Notes: generated from the sequence alone by a model not told the origin. Numbered from the stretch's first letter, positions 10,614 to 19,567 are shown. The stretch is DNA of 64,000 nt from Bosea sp. (in: a-proteobacteria) (GCF_023953965.1 NZ_JAMLIX010000002.1:434001-498000), one strand, 5' to 3'. Program-made: numbers and translations.

Positions 10614-12113
10614 ATGTTCGCTGTGGAGGTCTACGCGGCGGTTCGCGATTTCGTTTTCAATCAGAAGCAGAGCCGACGGGAAGCGGCTCGCGTGTTCGGG
10701 CTGAGCCGCGAAACGATCGCCAAGATGTGCCGGTTCTCGATCCCTCCGGGCTACACGCGCACGAAGCCGGTCGAGAAGCCGAAGCTCGGTCCGCTGCTGC
10801 CGGTGATTGAGGCGATCCTGGACGGAGACCGGGCGTCTCCGGTGAAGCAGCGCCATACGGCGAAGCGGATCTTCGAGCGGCTGCGGGACGAGCACGGCTT
10901 TGCCGGCGGCTACACGGTGGTGAAGGACCATGTGCGGCTCTGCCGGGCGCGGGGCCGCGAGACCTTCGTTCCGCTGGCCCATCCGCCCGGTCACGCCCAG
11001 GTGGATTTTGGCGAGGCGCTGGCGGTGATCGGCGGCGTGCGGCAGAAGATCCACTTCTTCTGCCTGGACCTGCCACAGTCGGATGCCTGCTTCGTGAAGG
11101 CGTATCCGCGCGAGACGACGGAAGCGTTCCTGGACGGTCACGTCTCGGCTTTTGGCTTCTTCGGCGGTGTGCCGCTGTCGATCCTCTATGACAACACCCG
11201 CATTGCGGTGGCGAAGATCTGCGGCGATGGCCGGCGCGAGCGGACGCGGGCCTTCACGGAGCTGGTGAGCCACTATCTGTTCCGGGATCGGTTCGGGCGC
11301 CCGGGCAAGGGCAATGACAAGGGCAAGGTCGAGGGGCTGGTGAAGTATGCCCGCTCGAACTTCATGACGCCGATCCCTTTGGCGGCGAGCTTCGCCGAAC
11401 TGAACGCGATGTTGGCCGAGCGCTGCCGCCGGCGACAGGACGAGCGGGCCGGCCGGCATGCCCAGACGATCGGAGAGCGGCTTGTTGCCGATCTCGGGGT
11501 CTTGCGCCCTTTGCCGGCAGTGCCGCTGGAGCCGTGCGAGAAGCGTGGTGCGCGGGTCTCGTCGACGGCGCTGGTCCGATATCGGTCGAACGACTACTCG
11601 GTCCCGACGGCCTATGGCTTCCAGGACGTGGTGGTGAAGGGCTTCGTCGAGGAGGTCGTGATCCTGTGCCGGGGCGAGGAGATTGCCCGCCATCCCCGCA
11701 ATTACGGGACGGGCGTGTTCGTCTCCGATCCGCTGCACTATCTGGCGCTAATCGAGGAGAAGCCGAACGCCCTCGACCAGGCCGCGGCCTTGCAGGGCTG
11801 GGACCTGCCCGAGGCCTTCCAGCACCTGCGCCATCTCCTGGAAGCGCGCATGGGCAATCGCGGCAAGCGCGAGTTCATCCAGGTGCTGCGGCTGCTGGAG
11901 GCCTTGCCGCGCGAGGTCGTGAGCTTCGCCGTCGGCGAGGCGATCCGGCTGGGCGCGATCGGCTTCGATGCGGTGAAGCTGATCGCGCTGGCGCGGCTGG
12001 AACGGCGCCCGGCCCGTCTGGATCTGGCGGCCTATCCGTATCTGCCGAGGACTACGGTGAAGACGACCTCGGCGGCCGATTACGCCGTGCTCCTGCCGGG
12101 AGCCGCGGCATGA
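10614..12113 (+). CDS. istA: IS21 transposase IstA (copy 1)
   Basis: The 499-residue DDE transposase starts with a helix-turn-helix (NQKQSRREAARVFGLSRETIAKM) and has the catalytic core HAQVDFGEA, LYDNTR and GNDKGKVEG (the D, D and E). It ends with a basic C-terminal region. Its stop overlaps the istB start by ATGA. The protein is identical to those of copies 2 and 3, so the copies are recent. Confidence 0.95.
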   Translation: MFAVEVYAAVRDFVFNQKQSRREAARVFGLSRETIAKMCRFSIPPGYTRTKPVEKPKLGPLLPVIEAILDGDRASPVKQRHTAKRIFERLRDEHGFAGGYTVVKDHVRLCRARGRETFVPLAHPPGHAQVDFGEALAVIGGVRQKIHFFCLDLPQSDACFVKAYPRETTEAFLDGHVSAFGFFGGVPLSILYDNTRIAVAKICGDGRRERTRAFTELVSHYLFRDRFGRPGKGNDKGKVEGLVKYARSNFMTPIPLAASFAELNAMLAERCRRRQDERAGRHAQTIGERLVADLGVLRPLPAVPLEPCEKRGARVSSTALVRYRSNDYSVPTAYGFQDVVVKGFVEEVVILCRGEEIARHPRNYGTGVFVSDPLHYLALIEEKPNALDQAAALQGWDLPEAFQHLRHLLEARMGNRGKREFIQVLRLLEALPREVVSFAVGEAIRLGAIGFDAVKLIALARLERRPARLDLAAYPYLPRTTVKTTSAADYAVLLPGAAA

Positions 12114-12973
12114 CGGGCTCGGGGAAAGAGACGATGCCGGCGGGCACGACCGCTGGAACGCCGCAGGTCCTGCTGGCGCACCACCTCAAGCAACTGAAGC
12201 TGCCAACCGTCCTGCGCGAGTACGACAAGGTGGCACGGGAATGCTCCCGCGACGGCGTCGATCATCCCCGCTACCTGCTACGGTTGGTCGAGCTCGAACT
12301 GATCGACCGGGAGCGGCGCACGGTCGAGCGGCGGATCCGGGCGGCGCGCTTCCCAGCGGTGAAGAGCTTCGACACCTTCGACTTCACGGCGATCCCGAGC
12401 CTGAACAAGATGCTCGTGCTGGAGCTGGCGCGCTGCGGCTACATCCTGCGCCGGGAGAACATCATCGCGCTCGGCAACAGCGGCACCGGCAAGACCCATG
12501 TCGCCCTCGCGCTCGGGCTGGCCGCTTGCCAGAAGGGCTTCTCCGTCGCCTTCACGACGGCGGCTTCGCTGGTCAACCAGCTCCTCGAAGCCCGCGACGA
12601 GAAGCGCCTGCTCAGGCTCCAGCGCGAGTTGCAGGCGGTCAAGCTGCTGATCGTCGACGAGCTCGGCTATGTGCCGCTGTCGCCGACCGGCGCCGAGCTC
12701 CTGTTCGAGATCTTCTCGCAACGCTACGAGCGCGGCTCAACCATCGTCACCTCGAACCTGCCCTTCGAGGACTGGACGTCCGTCCTGGGATCGGAGCGCC
12801 TCACCGGCGCGCTGCTCGATCGCCTGACCCACCACGTCAGCATCCTCGCCATGAACGGCGACAGCTACCGCCTCAAACAATCGGCCGGCCGCCGGCGCGC
12901 CTCCGCCGCGGCGGGGCAAAAACAGACCACCGCCAACGAAGCCGATCCAGAAACCGGCGAGATCATCCCCTGA
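12110..12973 (+). CDS. istB: IS21 helper ATPase IstB (copy 1)
   Basis: The start ATG at 12110 overlaps the istA stop; the longer frame upstream is a shadow of istA. The 287-residue AAA+ ATPase of the DnaC/IstB type has Walker A GNSGTGKTH and Walker B LLIVDELGY. It acts with IstA in target selection and strand transfer. Confidence 0.95.
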   Translation: MTGSGKETMPAGTTAGTPQVLLAHHLKQLKLPTVLREYDKVARECSRDGVDHPRYLLRLVELELIDRERRTVERRIRAARFPAVKSFDTFDFTAIPSLNKMLVLELARCGYILRRENIIALGNSGTGKTHVALALGLAACQKGFSVAFTTAASLVNQLLEARDEKRLLRLQRELQAVKLLIVDELGYVPLSPTGAELLFEIFSQRYERGSTIVTSNLPFEDWTSVLGSERLTGALLDRLTHHVSILAMNGDSYRLKQSAGRRRASAAAGQKQTTANEADPETGEIIP

Positions 12974-12989
12974 TCAATCCCGACAGCGC

Positions 12990-13027
12990 GATATGGCAGG
13001 GGCCCCGATCGGGGCCCCTGCCATATC
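12990..13027. terminator. Perfect 38-bp palindrome after istB (copy 1)
   Basis: Two 19-bp arms (first arm GATATGGCAGGGGCCCCGA) form an uninterrupted inverted repeat 16 bp after the istB stop. The arms are GC-rich with no T-tract. It may act as a factor-dependent terminator, an mRNA 3' stabiliser or a barrier to read-through. It occurs unchanged in all three IS21 copies. Confidence 0.6.
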
Positions 13028-13200
13028 CGCCACCCTCAACGCCAGTGGCCTGCTTTTACTCCGCCACGCTGGCCTGGAATCCGACCGCCGTTGACATCTC
13101 GGACGGCGAATTTCCTAGCATGCATTCGCTACGCGATCGTTCATCGAACCCGCGCAATTCGAACGATGAAGTGCGAATTATGCGCGGGTGGATCCTCATT

Positions 13201-14010
13201 TCAGCTCGGTATGGCAATCCGGTAGATCGCGCCATCGCCCCAGGTCGCGGTGAGCAGGGCGGCGCCGTCCGGCGAGAGCACGAGGCCCACCGGGCTCGAT
13301 AGACCGACCGTGACGATGCGCGACGAGCCTTCCATCAGGATTTCCCTGACGGTGGTATCGCCATAGTCGACGACGAAGACGCGTCCGACTTGCGTTTGCA
13401 CCACGCCGACGCCGGGTGTGCGGAAGGCCGCGCCGGCTTCGATACGGTGGCCGTCCGGACGGACGATCGTGACGCCGCCGGCGAAATTGGCCACGACGAA
13501 ACCGCCATCGCGCGTCTCCACTACCCCGACCGGAGTCCGCAGTCCTTCGACCACGGGCTCTAGCCTGTTCTCGCCGGTGACGGCGAGGATCTGGTTCGTG
13601 CGGCGGTTGGCGACCAGCAGCCGGCCAGCCCGGTCGAAGGATAGGCCCGCCGGTGTCGCAAGTCCGGTGACATGAACGCTGCGTTCGCCCTGCGGCGTGA
13701 AGCGGTAGAGCTCGTCGCGCGAATAGGAGGCGACATAGATGGTGCCGTCCGCGCCGATGGCGAGCCCCGAGGGGCCGGACAGCCCTTCGGCGAAGACGCT
13801 GCGCCGGCCGTCCGGTGCGATGCGGGAGACGCGGCCGGCGCTCCATTCGGCGACGTAGAGGTTCCCGGCGGCGTCGAAACCCATGCCGACTGGCGAGGCG
13901 AAGCCTTCCCATAGCTTGACGGGAGCGGCGACCTCTGCCCGTGCTGCCGGAGGCACGAGCATGGAGGCGGCCGCGGCGGACAGCAGAAGAGAGCGGCGGG
14001 TCGAGCTCAT
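13201..14010 (-). CDS. Exported NHL/SMP-30-type beta-propeller protein
   Basis: The 269-residue protein begins with MSSTRRSLLLSAAAASML and a PAARAE cleavage-like site. This resembles a twin-arginine signal, so export is likely. The mature part consists of repeated propeller blades with the recurring pattern GL..P.GL....DG..YVA (SGPSGLAIGADGTIYVASY, TPAGLSFDRAGRLLVANR, TPVGVVETRDGGFVVANF). These are NHL or SMP-30/gluconolactonase-like repeats. No catalytic assignment is possible. The start overlaps the upstream CMD gene by 4 bp, so it is the third gene of a MerR-CMD-propeller operon. Confidence 0.8.
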   Translation of the reverse strand: MSSTRRSLLLSAAAASMLVPPAARAEVAAPVKLWEGFASPVGMGFDAAGNLYVAEWSAGRVSRIAPDGRRSVFAEGLSGPSGLAIGADGTIYVASYSRDELYRFTPQGERSVHVTGLATPAGLSFDRAGRLLVANRRTNQILAVTGENRLEPVVEGLRTPVGVVETRDGGFVVANFAGGVTIVRPDGHRIEAGAAFRTPGVGVVQTQVGRVFVVDYGDTTVREILMEGSSRIVTVGLSSPVGLVLSPDGAALLTATWGDGAIYRIAIPS

Positions 14011-14441
14011 GCCGCCTTCTCCCCGGTCGAGTGCGCGGCAGCCTCGGCGTCGCGCGCGGCGAAAACTTCCTTCGCCGCGAAGAGCCCGTTCAGCGCGGCC
14101 GGAAAGCCGGCATAGACCGCCATCTGCATCAGGATCTCGACGATCTCCTGCCGCGACAGCCCGACATTGAGTCCGGCCTCGATATGGACCCTGAGCTGCG
14201 GGGCGGCGTTGCCCATGGCCGCCAGCGCCGCGATGGTCGCGACCTCGCGCGAGCGCAGATCCAGCCCGGGCCGCGAATAGATGTCGCCGAAGGGAAACTC
14301 GAAGAGATAGGTCGCGAAATCGGGGGCGATGCCGTCGAGCGCCGCGATCACCTTGACGCCGGCTGCGCCGTCGATCTCAGCGAGCGCGCGCCGGCCGCGC
14401 TCCAGCCGGTCGTCGCCGGTGTTCGGGATGTGTTGGGTCAT
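14007..14441 (-). CDS. Carboxymuconolactone decarboxylase-family protein
   Basis: The start is taken at 14441 (MTQHIPNTGDDRLERGRRALAEIDG), where similarity to the family begins. The 144-residue helical protein has the CMD core LDLRSREVATIAALAAMGNAAPQLRVHIEAGLNVGLSRQEIVEILMQMAVYAGFPAALNGL. Such proteins include 4-carboxymuconolactone decarboxylase and many uncharacterised relatives. It overlaps the MerR gene by 65 bp and the propeller gene by 4 bp. Confidence 0.85.
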   Translation of the reverse strand: MTQHIPNTGDDRLERGRRALAEIDGAAGVKVIAALDGIAPDFATYLFEFPFGDIYSRPGLDLRSREVATIAALAAMGNAAPQLRVHIEAGLNVGLSRQEIVEILMQMAVYAGFPAALNGLFAAKEVFAARDAEAAAHSTGEKAA

Positions 14442-14805
14442 CGTTCGATATCCTCTGTTCCGCGTCGGCATAGCCGCCGATCTTGGCGTCGAGGACGAGA
14501 AGGCAGGCGCCGAGCTCGGCGACGCGGGCACGCACTTGTTCCCGATGCGCCTCCAGCAGAAGGCGACGCTCCGGTCCGGTGGCGACGCCCTGGTCCCGTA
14601 GAGCCGCATAGCGCAGCATCTCGCGGATCGGCATGCCCGTGGTCTTCAGGCGGCCGAGGAATTCGATCCAGGTCAGGATCGAGGCGTCGTAGTCGCGCTG
14701 CTTAGACCGGTCCCGGTCGGCATAGGGCAACAGCCCGATCCGCTCGTAATAGCGGATCGTATGGGCCGTCAGCCCCGATCGCCTCGCAAGATCTCCGATC
14801 TTCAT
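14377..14805 (-). CDS. MerR-family transcriptional regulator
   Basis: The 142-residue protein starts at 14805 with MKIGDLARRSGLTAHTIRYYERIGLLPYADRDRSKQRDYD, the canonical MerR helix-turn-helix and wing. A coiled dimerisation helix follows (LLLEAHREQVRARVAELGACLLVLDAKIGGY). No metal-binding cysteine pair is visible, which suggests a small-molecule or redox effector. The gene leads the operon with the CMD and propeller genes and probably controls it. Confidence 0.88.
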   Translation of the reverse strand: MKIGDLARRSGLTAHTIRYYERIGLLPYADRDRSKQRDYDASILTWIEFLGRLKTTGMPIREMLRYAALRDQGVATGPERRLLLEAHREQVRARVAELGACLLVLDAKIGGYADAEQRISNDDPTHPEHRRRPAGARPARAR

Positions 14806-15057
14806 GTCACCCGTTCTCGTCACGACGCCAGGCAAGCTACGGGTTCGAGCGCACTCGAAGTCAAGCGGCGATGATGGGCGTGCGCAGAGCGGCAGGTCGA
14901 TGCGGAATATGGGCTGCCGTGATCCTGCGTGGTGGCGTGGACTAACAACCAAAGCAGCGTGGACTAAGAGGAAATCCCGCACCTTATTTGGCCGAGCCCC
15001 ACCGACCGGTAGAAGCCATCTCAGGCGCGAGGCCGTCGTTGCGTCCATGTTCCGAAA

Positions 15058-15903
15058 TCATCGAAACGCGGCTTCGATGGCCTCGGCGACGGCGCGGATG
15101 GGAGCGGCGTTGCGCAAATCGGCGTGGATGGCCAGCCAGACCTCGCGGCTCGGAACGGGAGGCTCGCATGCGACGTGGGTGAGATCGAGACCGGGCTCGA
15201 CCATGAACTCCGGCAGCATGGCGATGCCCATGCCGGCGCGCACGGCGGCGAGCTGGATCTCCAGCGTGCTGGCGACGAGTGCGAAGGGCCGATCAGCCGC
15301 GAGCGAGCGCAATGCGACCTGTTGCGGCGCCTCTTCCAACGCCGCGTCGTAGCCGATGAAGCGCCGGTCAGTCTCGGGCGTGTTCGCGAGATAGGCCGCG
15401 GTCGCGTAAGGCGCAAACGCGATCTCGCCGAGCTTGCGGATCACCAGATCGCCTTCCGCCGGCCTGCTCAACCGGATCGCGATCTCGGCCTCGCGCCGAT
15501 CGAGCGAGGCGCTGCGGGTCTCGCCGAGGAGGTGGAGCGCGAGACCGGGATGCCGCCTGCGCAGTTCGGCGAGCGGTGCGACGAGCTTCGCCGCAGCGAG
15601 GGAGTGAGGCGCGCTGATCTGGACTTCGCCGGCGATCGTCTCGCGGGCGCCGGCCGCCACGCGGGCGACGGCGAGCGCACTTTCTTCCATCGCGCCGAGA
15701 TGGGCGGCGACCCTGACGCCGTCCGCCGTCAAGGTCAGGCGCCGACCGCGCCGGTCGACCAGCTTGAGCGCGAGATCGTGCTCCAGCGCCGTGACACGCC
15801 GCGCCACCGTCGCATGCTCGACGCCGAGCCGGCGCGCGGCGGCCGAGAGCGAACCGCTCTGCGCCAGCGCCGCGAAATGGCGCAGATCCTCCCAATCCGT
15901 CAT
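15058..15903 (-). CDS. LysR-family transcriptional regulator
   Basis: The 281-residue protein has an N-terminal winged helix-turn-helix (LRHFAALAQSGSLSAAARRLGVEHATVARRVTALEHDL) and a periplasmic-binding-protein-like effector domain. It is divergent from the quinone oxidoreductase gene at 16000 with a 96-bp shared interval, the usual LysR arrangement, so it probably regulates that gene. The effector is unknown. Confidence 0.9.
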   Translation of the reverse strand: MTDWEDLRHFAALAQSGSLSAAARRLGVEHATVARRVTALEHDLALKLVDRRGRRLTLTADGVRVAAHLGAMEESALAVARVAAGARETIAGEVQISAPHSLAAAKLVAPLAELRRRHPGLALHLLGETRSASLDRREAEIAIRLSRPAEGDLVIRKLGEIAFAPYATAAYLANTPETDRRFIGYDAALEEAPQQVALRSLAADRPFALVASTLEIQLAAVRAGMGIAMLPEFMVEPGLDLTHVACEPPVPSREVWLAIHADLRNAAPIRAVAEAIEAAFR

Positions 15904-15999
15904 CAGTCAATTCTTTCACGGTCGATGGGAGTTTATCGGGAATTTCTTCACGATCCGCCAGCGTCCATTCATCGCCTCGCAACCTGTGGAGCGAGGGAC

Positions 16000-16971
16000 A
16001 TGGATAGGGTCGTCAGAATGGTCGGCGTCGGCGGGGTCGACCGGCTCGAAGTAGCGGAGACCGCGGCACGGCCGCCGGGGCCGGGCGAGGTCCGCGTCCG
16101 GCACGAGGCGATCGGCGTCAACTTCATCGACATCTATCAGCGCACAGGCCTCTATCCGCTGCCATTGCCGGCGGTGCTCGGCGCCGAGGGGGCGGGGCGT
16201 GTCGAGGCGCTCGGAGACGGTGTCGGCGGCTTCGCGATCGGCGATCGCGTCGCCTATGCCGGGGCTCCGGTCGGCGCCTATGCGACGGCCCGTTCGCTGC
16301 CCGCGTCGCGACTCGTCGCTTTGCCGGAGACCATTCCCTCGCGCCTAGCGGCAGCCTCGATGCTGAAAGGGTTGACGGCGCATATGCTGCTGACCCGGAC
16401 CTATCCGGTGACGGAAGGCTCGACGCTGCTGATCCACGCCGCCGCCGGAGGCCTCGGCGCGCTGCTGACACGCTGGGCCAAGCGTCTCGGCGCACAGGTC
16501 ATCGTAACCGCGGGCTCGCCGGAGAAGGCGCGGATCGCCATTGGGCATGGCGCCGATCACGTCGTCGTCGGGCGCAAGGCCGATCTTCCGGCGGAGATCG
16601 CGGCCCTGACCGGAGGATGCGGCGTCGACTTCGCCATCGACGGCATCGGCGGCGCGATGCTGCGCAAGACCCTGGCTTGCGTTCGCCGCTTCGGCACCGT
16701 CGCCAGCATCGGCCAGGCCGCGGGCCCCATCCCGCCTCTGGCGGTCGAGGAACTCGGTCCGGTGCGCTCGCTGTCGCTGGCTCGCCCCAGCGTCATGGCC
16801 TATGCCGCCGATCCCGAGCTTTATATGCAAGGTATGGCCGACCTGCTCGCGCTGATGCAGGAGGGCATCGCCGCCGAGATCGGCGGCGAATACCCACTCG
16901 CCGAGGCCGCCCGCGCCCAGGCCGATCTCGAAGCGGGGCGGACGACCGGGAGCTTGCTGCTGATCCCTTGA
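16000..16971 (+). CDS. NAD(P)H:quinone oxidoreductase, zinc-less MDR family
   Basis: The ATG at 16000 follows a purine-rich GGAGCGAGGGA site. The 323-residue protein belongs to the medium-chain dehydrogenase/reductase family of quinone reductase type (QOR/crystallin-zeta). It has GVNFIDIYQRTGLYPLPLPAVLGAEGAG at the N-terminus and the nucleotide-binding motif HAAAGGLGALLTRWAKRLGAQVI. The catalytic-zinc cysteine and histidines are absent, as expected for this subgroup. It probably reduces quinones or reactive enones with NADPH in the cytoplasm. It is divergent from the LysR gene. Confidence 0.88.
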   Translation: MDRVVRMVGVGGVDRLEVAETAARPPGPGEVRVRHEAIGVNFIDIYQRTGLYPLPLPAVLGAEGAGRVEALGDGVGGFAIGDRVAYAGAPVGAYATARSLPASRLVALPETIPSRLAAASMLKGLTAHMLLTRTYPVTEGSTLLIHAAAGGLGALLTRWAKRLGAQVIVTAGSPEKARIAIGHGADHVVVGRKADLPAEIAALTGGCGVDFAIDGIGGAMLRKTLACVRRFGTVASIGQAAGPIPPLAVEELGPVRSLSLARPSVMAYAADPELYMQGMADLLALMQEGIAAEIGGEYPLAEAARAQADLEAGRTTGSLLLIP

Positions 16972-17525
16972 GGAGACGGCCGGCCCCTCTTGCACACTAC
17001 GAAACAGGTGGTCGCTGCTCGAAGGCTACCCGGGTGACGAGGTGCCGCGATCACTCCGCCTCCTGCTTCAGCAGGTTCTCGGCCATGAAGGCGAGGCGCT
17101 GATCTCAGCCGCGTCGTCTATGTCGGGATCGGGAAAGGATGGTGATCCGAGACAACGCAGCGGCGAGCGGCCGGCATCGGTGATGGAACAGGCTGACGAC
17201 CACCCCGCCACGAGAGCGCGACGGCCGCGTCAGCTCCCGATTTTCGACCAGCACGGATACTGCTCACGGCTTCGTGATCGCCCCGTCAGGTGCGTCGAGA
17301 GGCATCCCTCATGGCTTCTATGAAGCGGATGAAATTTTGCTGCTTTTCGTCGTCAGCGCGCCTGTCAGAGACCTCCAGGACCATCAGGTGGGCATCGAGT
17401 GCCTTCCTGACCCTCAACTCAGTCTCTACCCGCCCTATACTGTGCCGCGCCCACCATGATGATGGTTATAAGCCGGATCCAGAACTATATTCTTCGCAAT
17501 TGTCCCATGGTTCGGAGGATATCTC
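16972..17525. other. Non-coding stretch with possible gene debris
   Basis: No complete gene is visible in these 554 bp. Two short minus-strand frames look protein-like: a tail at 17051-17110 reading ...RLAFMAENLLKQEAE, and 17286-17465 containing ALDAHLMVLEVSDRRADDE and ending RFIEAMRDASRRT. The second could be a 32-43 residue small protein with an ATG at 17384 or TTG at 17417, or the remains of a longer gene. I do not recognise either. Confidence 0.35.
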
Positions 17526-18350
17526 ATGGACGTTACCATCGCGAAGTCCGTTTCTCAAGCGCTCGACGATCAGCGCAAGGCCGCCCGAGCGTTCCATCGC
17601 GCCTGTATCGGCGAGGGTCACAAGAATCTCCGGCAGGCGGCAGGCATTCATCTCCCGATGGCCCTGCTCGCGGATTTCCCTCTCGCGATCGGCCTCGTGA
17701 AGGACATGGCGGGGAAACTCGCGTCGCCGAAGGAACGCGACCGGCTGCGCGAGCTCGGTCGGGCCGAGCTTTCCGCGATGGGAATCACGGCCATAGAGGA
17801 GGAGCGCGTGCGGATCGACGTCGTGCTCGACGCGATACCGGGACCCGAGGACGGGAAGAGCCTCTTGGCTCTCGGCCTCAAACGCGCCCGCAAGGACGCG
17901 AGCGGGCGGCGTTTCGCGGGAACGGCGTCGCAGGTGCAGGTGTCGGCCCTCGTGGCGCGGCTGGGCGGTCAGGTTACGGTTCTTGAGGAAGCGGACCCGG
18001 CGGGCGGAAGCGGGGCCGATGGAGAGCCCGGCGTCGTGCAGGCGGGCGATCCGCCGGCCGCCGAAACCACCTCGATTTCCGAAGAGCCGCCGATCCCGAC
18101 CGCTTCGGAAAGCCCTTCCGGCATCGAAACGTCCCACGCGCCGGCGACCGAAGATGCGGCCTCGAAGAGCTCGCCGGTCCCCATGCCGATGCCGCGCCCC
18201 GCACCGCGCTTGCCGGTTCCGCCTCGCCCGGGCCTCCCCGACGAGCGCCGGAATTCGATCTCCTCGCCCCTCTTGCGCGGACAGGAGCGGAGCTTGGAAT
18301 TCGCTCGCGGCTTCCCTGACGACCCGACGAAATCGACGGCTCCCGAATGA
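17526..18350 (+). CDS. Hypothetical protein with proline-rich tail, partner of recombinase-like gene
   Basis: The ATG at 17526 follows GGAGG with good spacing. The 274-residue product has a helical, charged N-terminal part (residues 1-140, ending in RARKDASGRRFAGTASQVQVSALVARLGGQVTVLEE) and then a low-complexity tail rich in Pro, Ser and Glu (PMPMPRPAPRLPVPPRPG). I do not recognise a family. It lies 62 bp upstream of the recombinase-like gene in the same direction, so the two may form a unit. A DNA-binding accessory role would be a guess. Confidence 0.6.
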   Translation: MDVTIAKSVSQALDDQRKAARAFHRACIGEGHKNLRQAAGIHLPMALLADFPLAIGLVKDMAGKLASPKERDRLRELGRAELSAMGITAIEEERVRIDVVLDAIPGPEDGKSLLALGLKRARKDASGRRFAGTASQVQVSALVARLGGQVTVLEEADPAGGSGADGEPGVVQAGDPPAAETTSISEEPPIPTASESPSGIETSHAPATEDAASKSSPVPMPMPRPAPRLPVPPRPGLPDERRNSISSPLLRGQERSLEFARGFPDDPTKSTAPE

Positions 18351-18412
18351 TTGCCCCCGCCGACGACCTCGCTCGCGACGCAGTCTCGGACGTGGACTAA
18401 GAGGACGCCGGC

Positions 18413-19567
18413 ATGAAAAAGCTGTCTCGCAGGCCCGAAACCGATGCTGCCTATCTCAGTGCCGGCAGGCGACATCTCGCGCGTGCTCTTCGCCGGCATC
18501 CGGAGATCATAGATCCGATCGAGGCTCTGCTCATCGACGTGGCGACGGATCCAGGCGTGCTGACGCAGAATACGGTATCGCTCTATCGTCAGGAATATGC
18601 GGCGATACTAGCAAAACTCTGCAGTGAGCTGCGATACTCCGACGAGCGACGGGACAGGCATGTCGGCGAAGTTTACGCCGCGCTCGCCAAGCGGAGGGGT
18701 ATCCCGCCCGAACCAAGGACATCGTCGAAGAAGCGTATTCATATTCCGAAGGCGGAGGCGCGGCGGCTCTTCAAGGCTCTGGCGGACAGAGCCAAGGCCG
18801 AAGGCGTCGAGAGCCCGGTTCTGGTGCTGGCGCTGCTGCTCTTCTTCGCGCCGCGCATCGGATGCCGTCTGTGCGAGTGGCGACATGCTCTGATCGAGGG
18901 GGGCGATCTGGTTATCAGGCAGGCGAAACTGTCCGACACCCGGGCCATTTTTCCGACGCGGCGAGTCCCGCTGGTTCATCTTTCGGAGCGGCAGCGCGAA
19001 GCCGTGCCGGTCCTTCTCGACCTGTTGCGGCGTGCCATCTCGAAACATGGAAGCTATCATCGCTGGCACAGGGCTGCGGCGGAGCTGCTGGCCCGGATGT
19101 GCGAGAATACCGAGATCGCCCGAGTGTCGTTCTACGCATTCCGCCATATCGCGATCGGCGTCTGGACCGCCGCCGGGTTGTCTCCCTGGCAGATCGCGGC
19201 GCTGGCCGGTCATGCTTCCACGCGCACGCGGCGGCGGCACTACGGCGGTGGCGCCTCCGGCTGGGAGCAGGACGCGACGCCGATCCCCGATGCGGAACGA
19301 GTGGAAGCGCTGGAACTGCGCGCGGCTTCGCGGGAGCCGTCGGGAGATCGGACCATTGATCCTGACCCTTTCGTTTTCGAGGCGGCGCCGACTTTCCGGG
19401 CCGCTGCGACGCCTGCGCCCGGCACGCCGGCGGATTTTCGTGTGCATGCCGCCGCCATCCGAGCCCGTGGCGAAAGTCTGATGCGCTCCTCGCCCGATAC
19501 GCCCATCGACTCCAAGCAGACCGAGCACGGCGGGCCGGAGAAGACCTCGTCGCCGTTCCGGCGCTGA
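18413..19567 (+). CDS. Tyrosine recombinase-like protein (second in island)
   Basis: The 384-residue protein shows the ordered residues of the tyrosine recombinase catalytic domain: Arg152 in GCRLCEW, Arg244 in FYAFRHIA, His267 in LAGHAS and Tyr277 in RRRHYGG. The first His of the usual HxxR box is Tyr, as in the island integrase at 58110. The N-terminal 110 residues look like a SAM-like core-binding domain. A Pro/Ala-rich tail of about 90 residues follows the tyrosine, which is unusual. AGAGGA precedes the ATG. It may be an old integrase or a recombinase with another role, such as resolution. Confidence 0.7.
   Translation: MKKLSRRPETDAAYLSAGRRHLARALRRHPEIIDPIEALLIDVATDPGVLTQNTVSLYRQEYAAILAKLCSELRYSDERRDRHVGEVYAALAKRRGIPPEPRTSSKKRIHIPKAEARRLFKALADRAKAEGVESPVLVLALLLFFAPRIGCRLCEWRHALIEGGDLVIRQAKLSDTRAIFPTRRVPLVHLSERQREAVPVLLDLLRRAISKHGSYHRWHRAAAELLARMCENTEIARVSFYAFRHIAIGVWTAAGLSPWQIAALAGHASTRTRRRHYGGGASGWEQDATPIPDAERVEALELRAASREPSGDRTIDPDPFVFEAAPTFRAAATPAPGTPADFRVHAAAIRARGESLMRSSPDTPIDSKQTEHGGPEKTSSPFRR

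Larger units (their letters stand above)
10505..13096 (+). mobile_element. IS21-family insertion sequence, copy 1
   Basis: This is a 2592-bp element with termini TGTGCAGGGCGG and CCGCCGTTGACA (TG...CA ends, imperfect inverted repeats), deduced by aligning the three copies in the window. It encodes IstA and IstB. The flanks (left ...GGCAAC, right TCTCGG...) show no target duplication, unlike copy 3. This copy may therefore have lost one original flank by deletion or recombination. It is the first recognisable element inside the island. Confidence 0.93.

Noticed and set aside
10461..11738. Long minus-strand frame opposite istA, repeated in all three IS21 copies
   Set aside because: It is an antisense shadow of istA in GC-rich DNA; its repetition merely reflects the repeated element.
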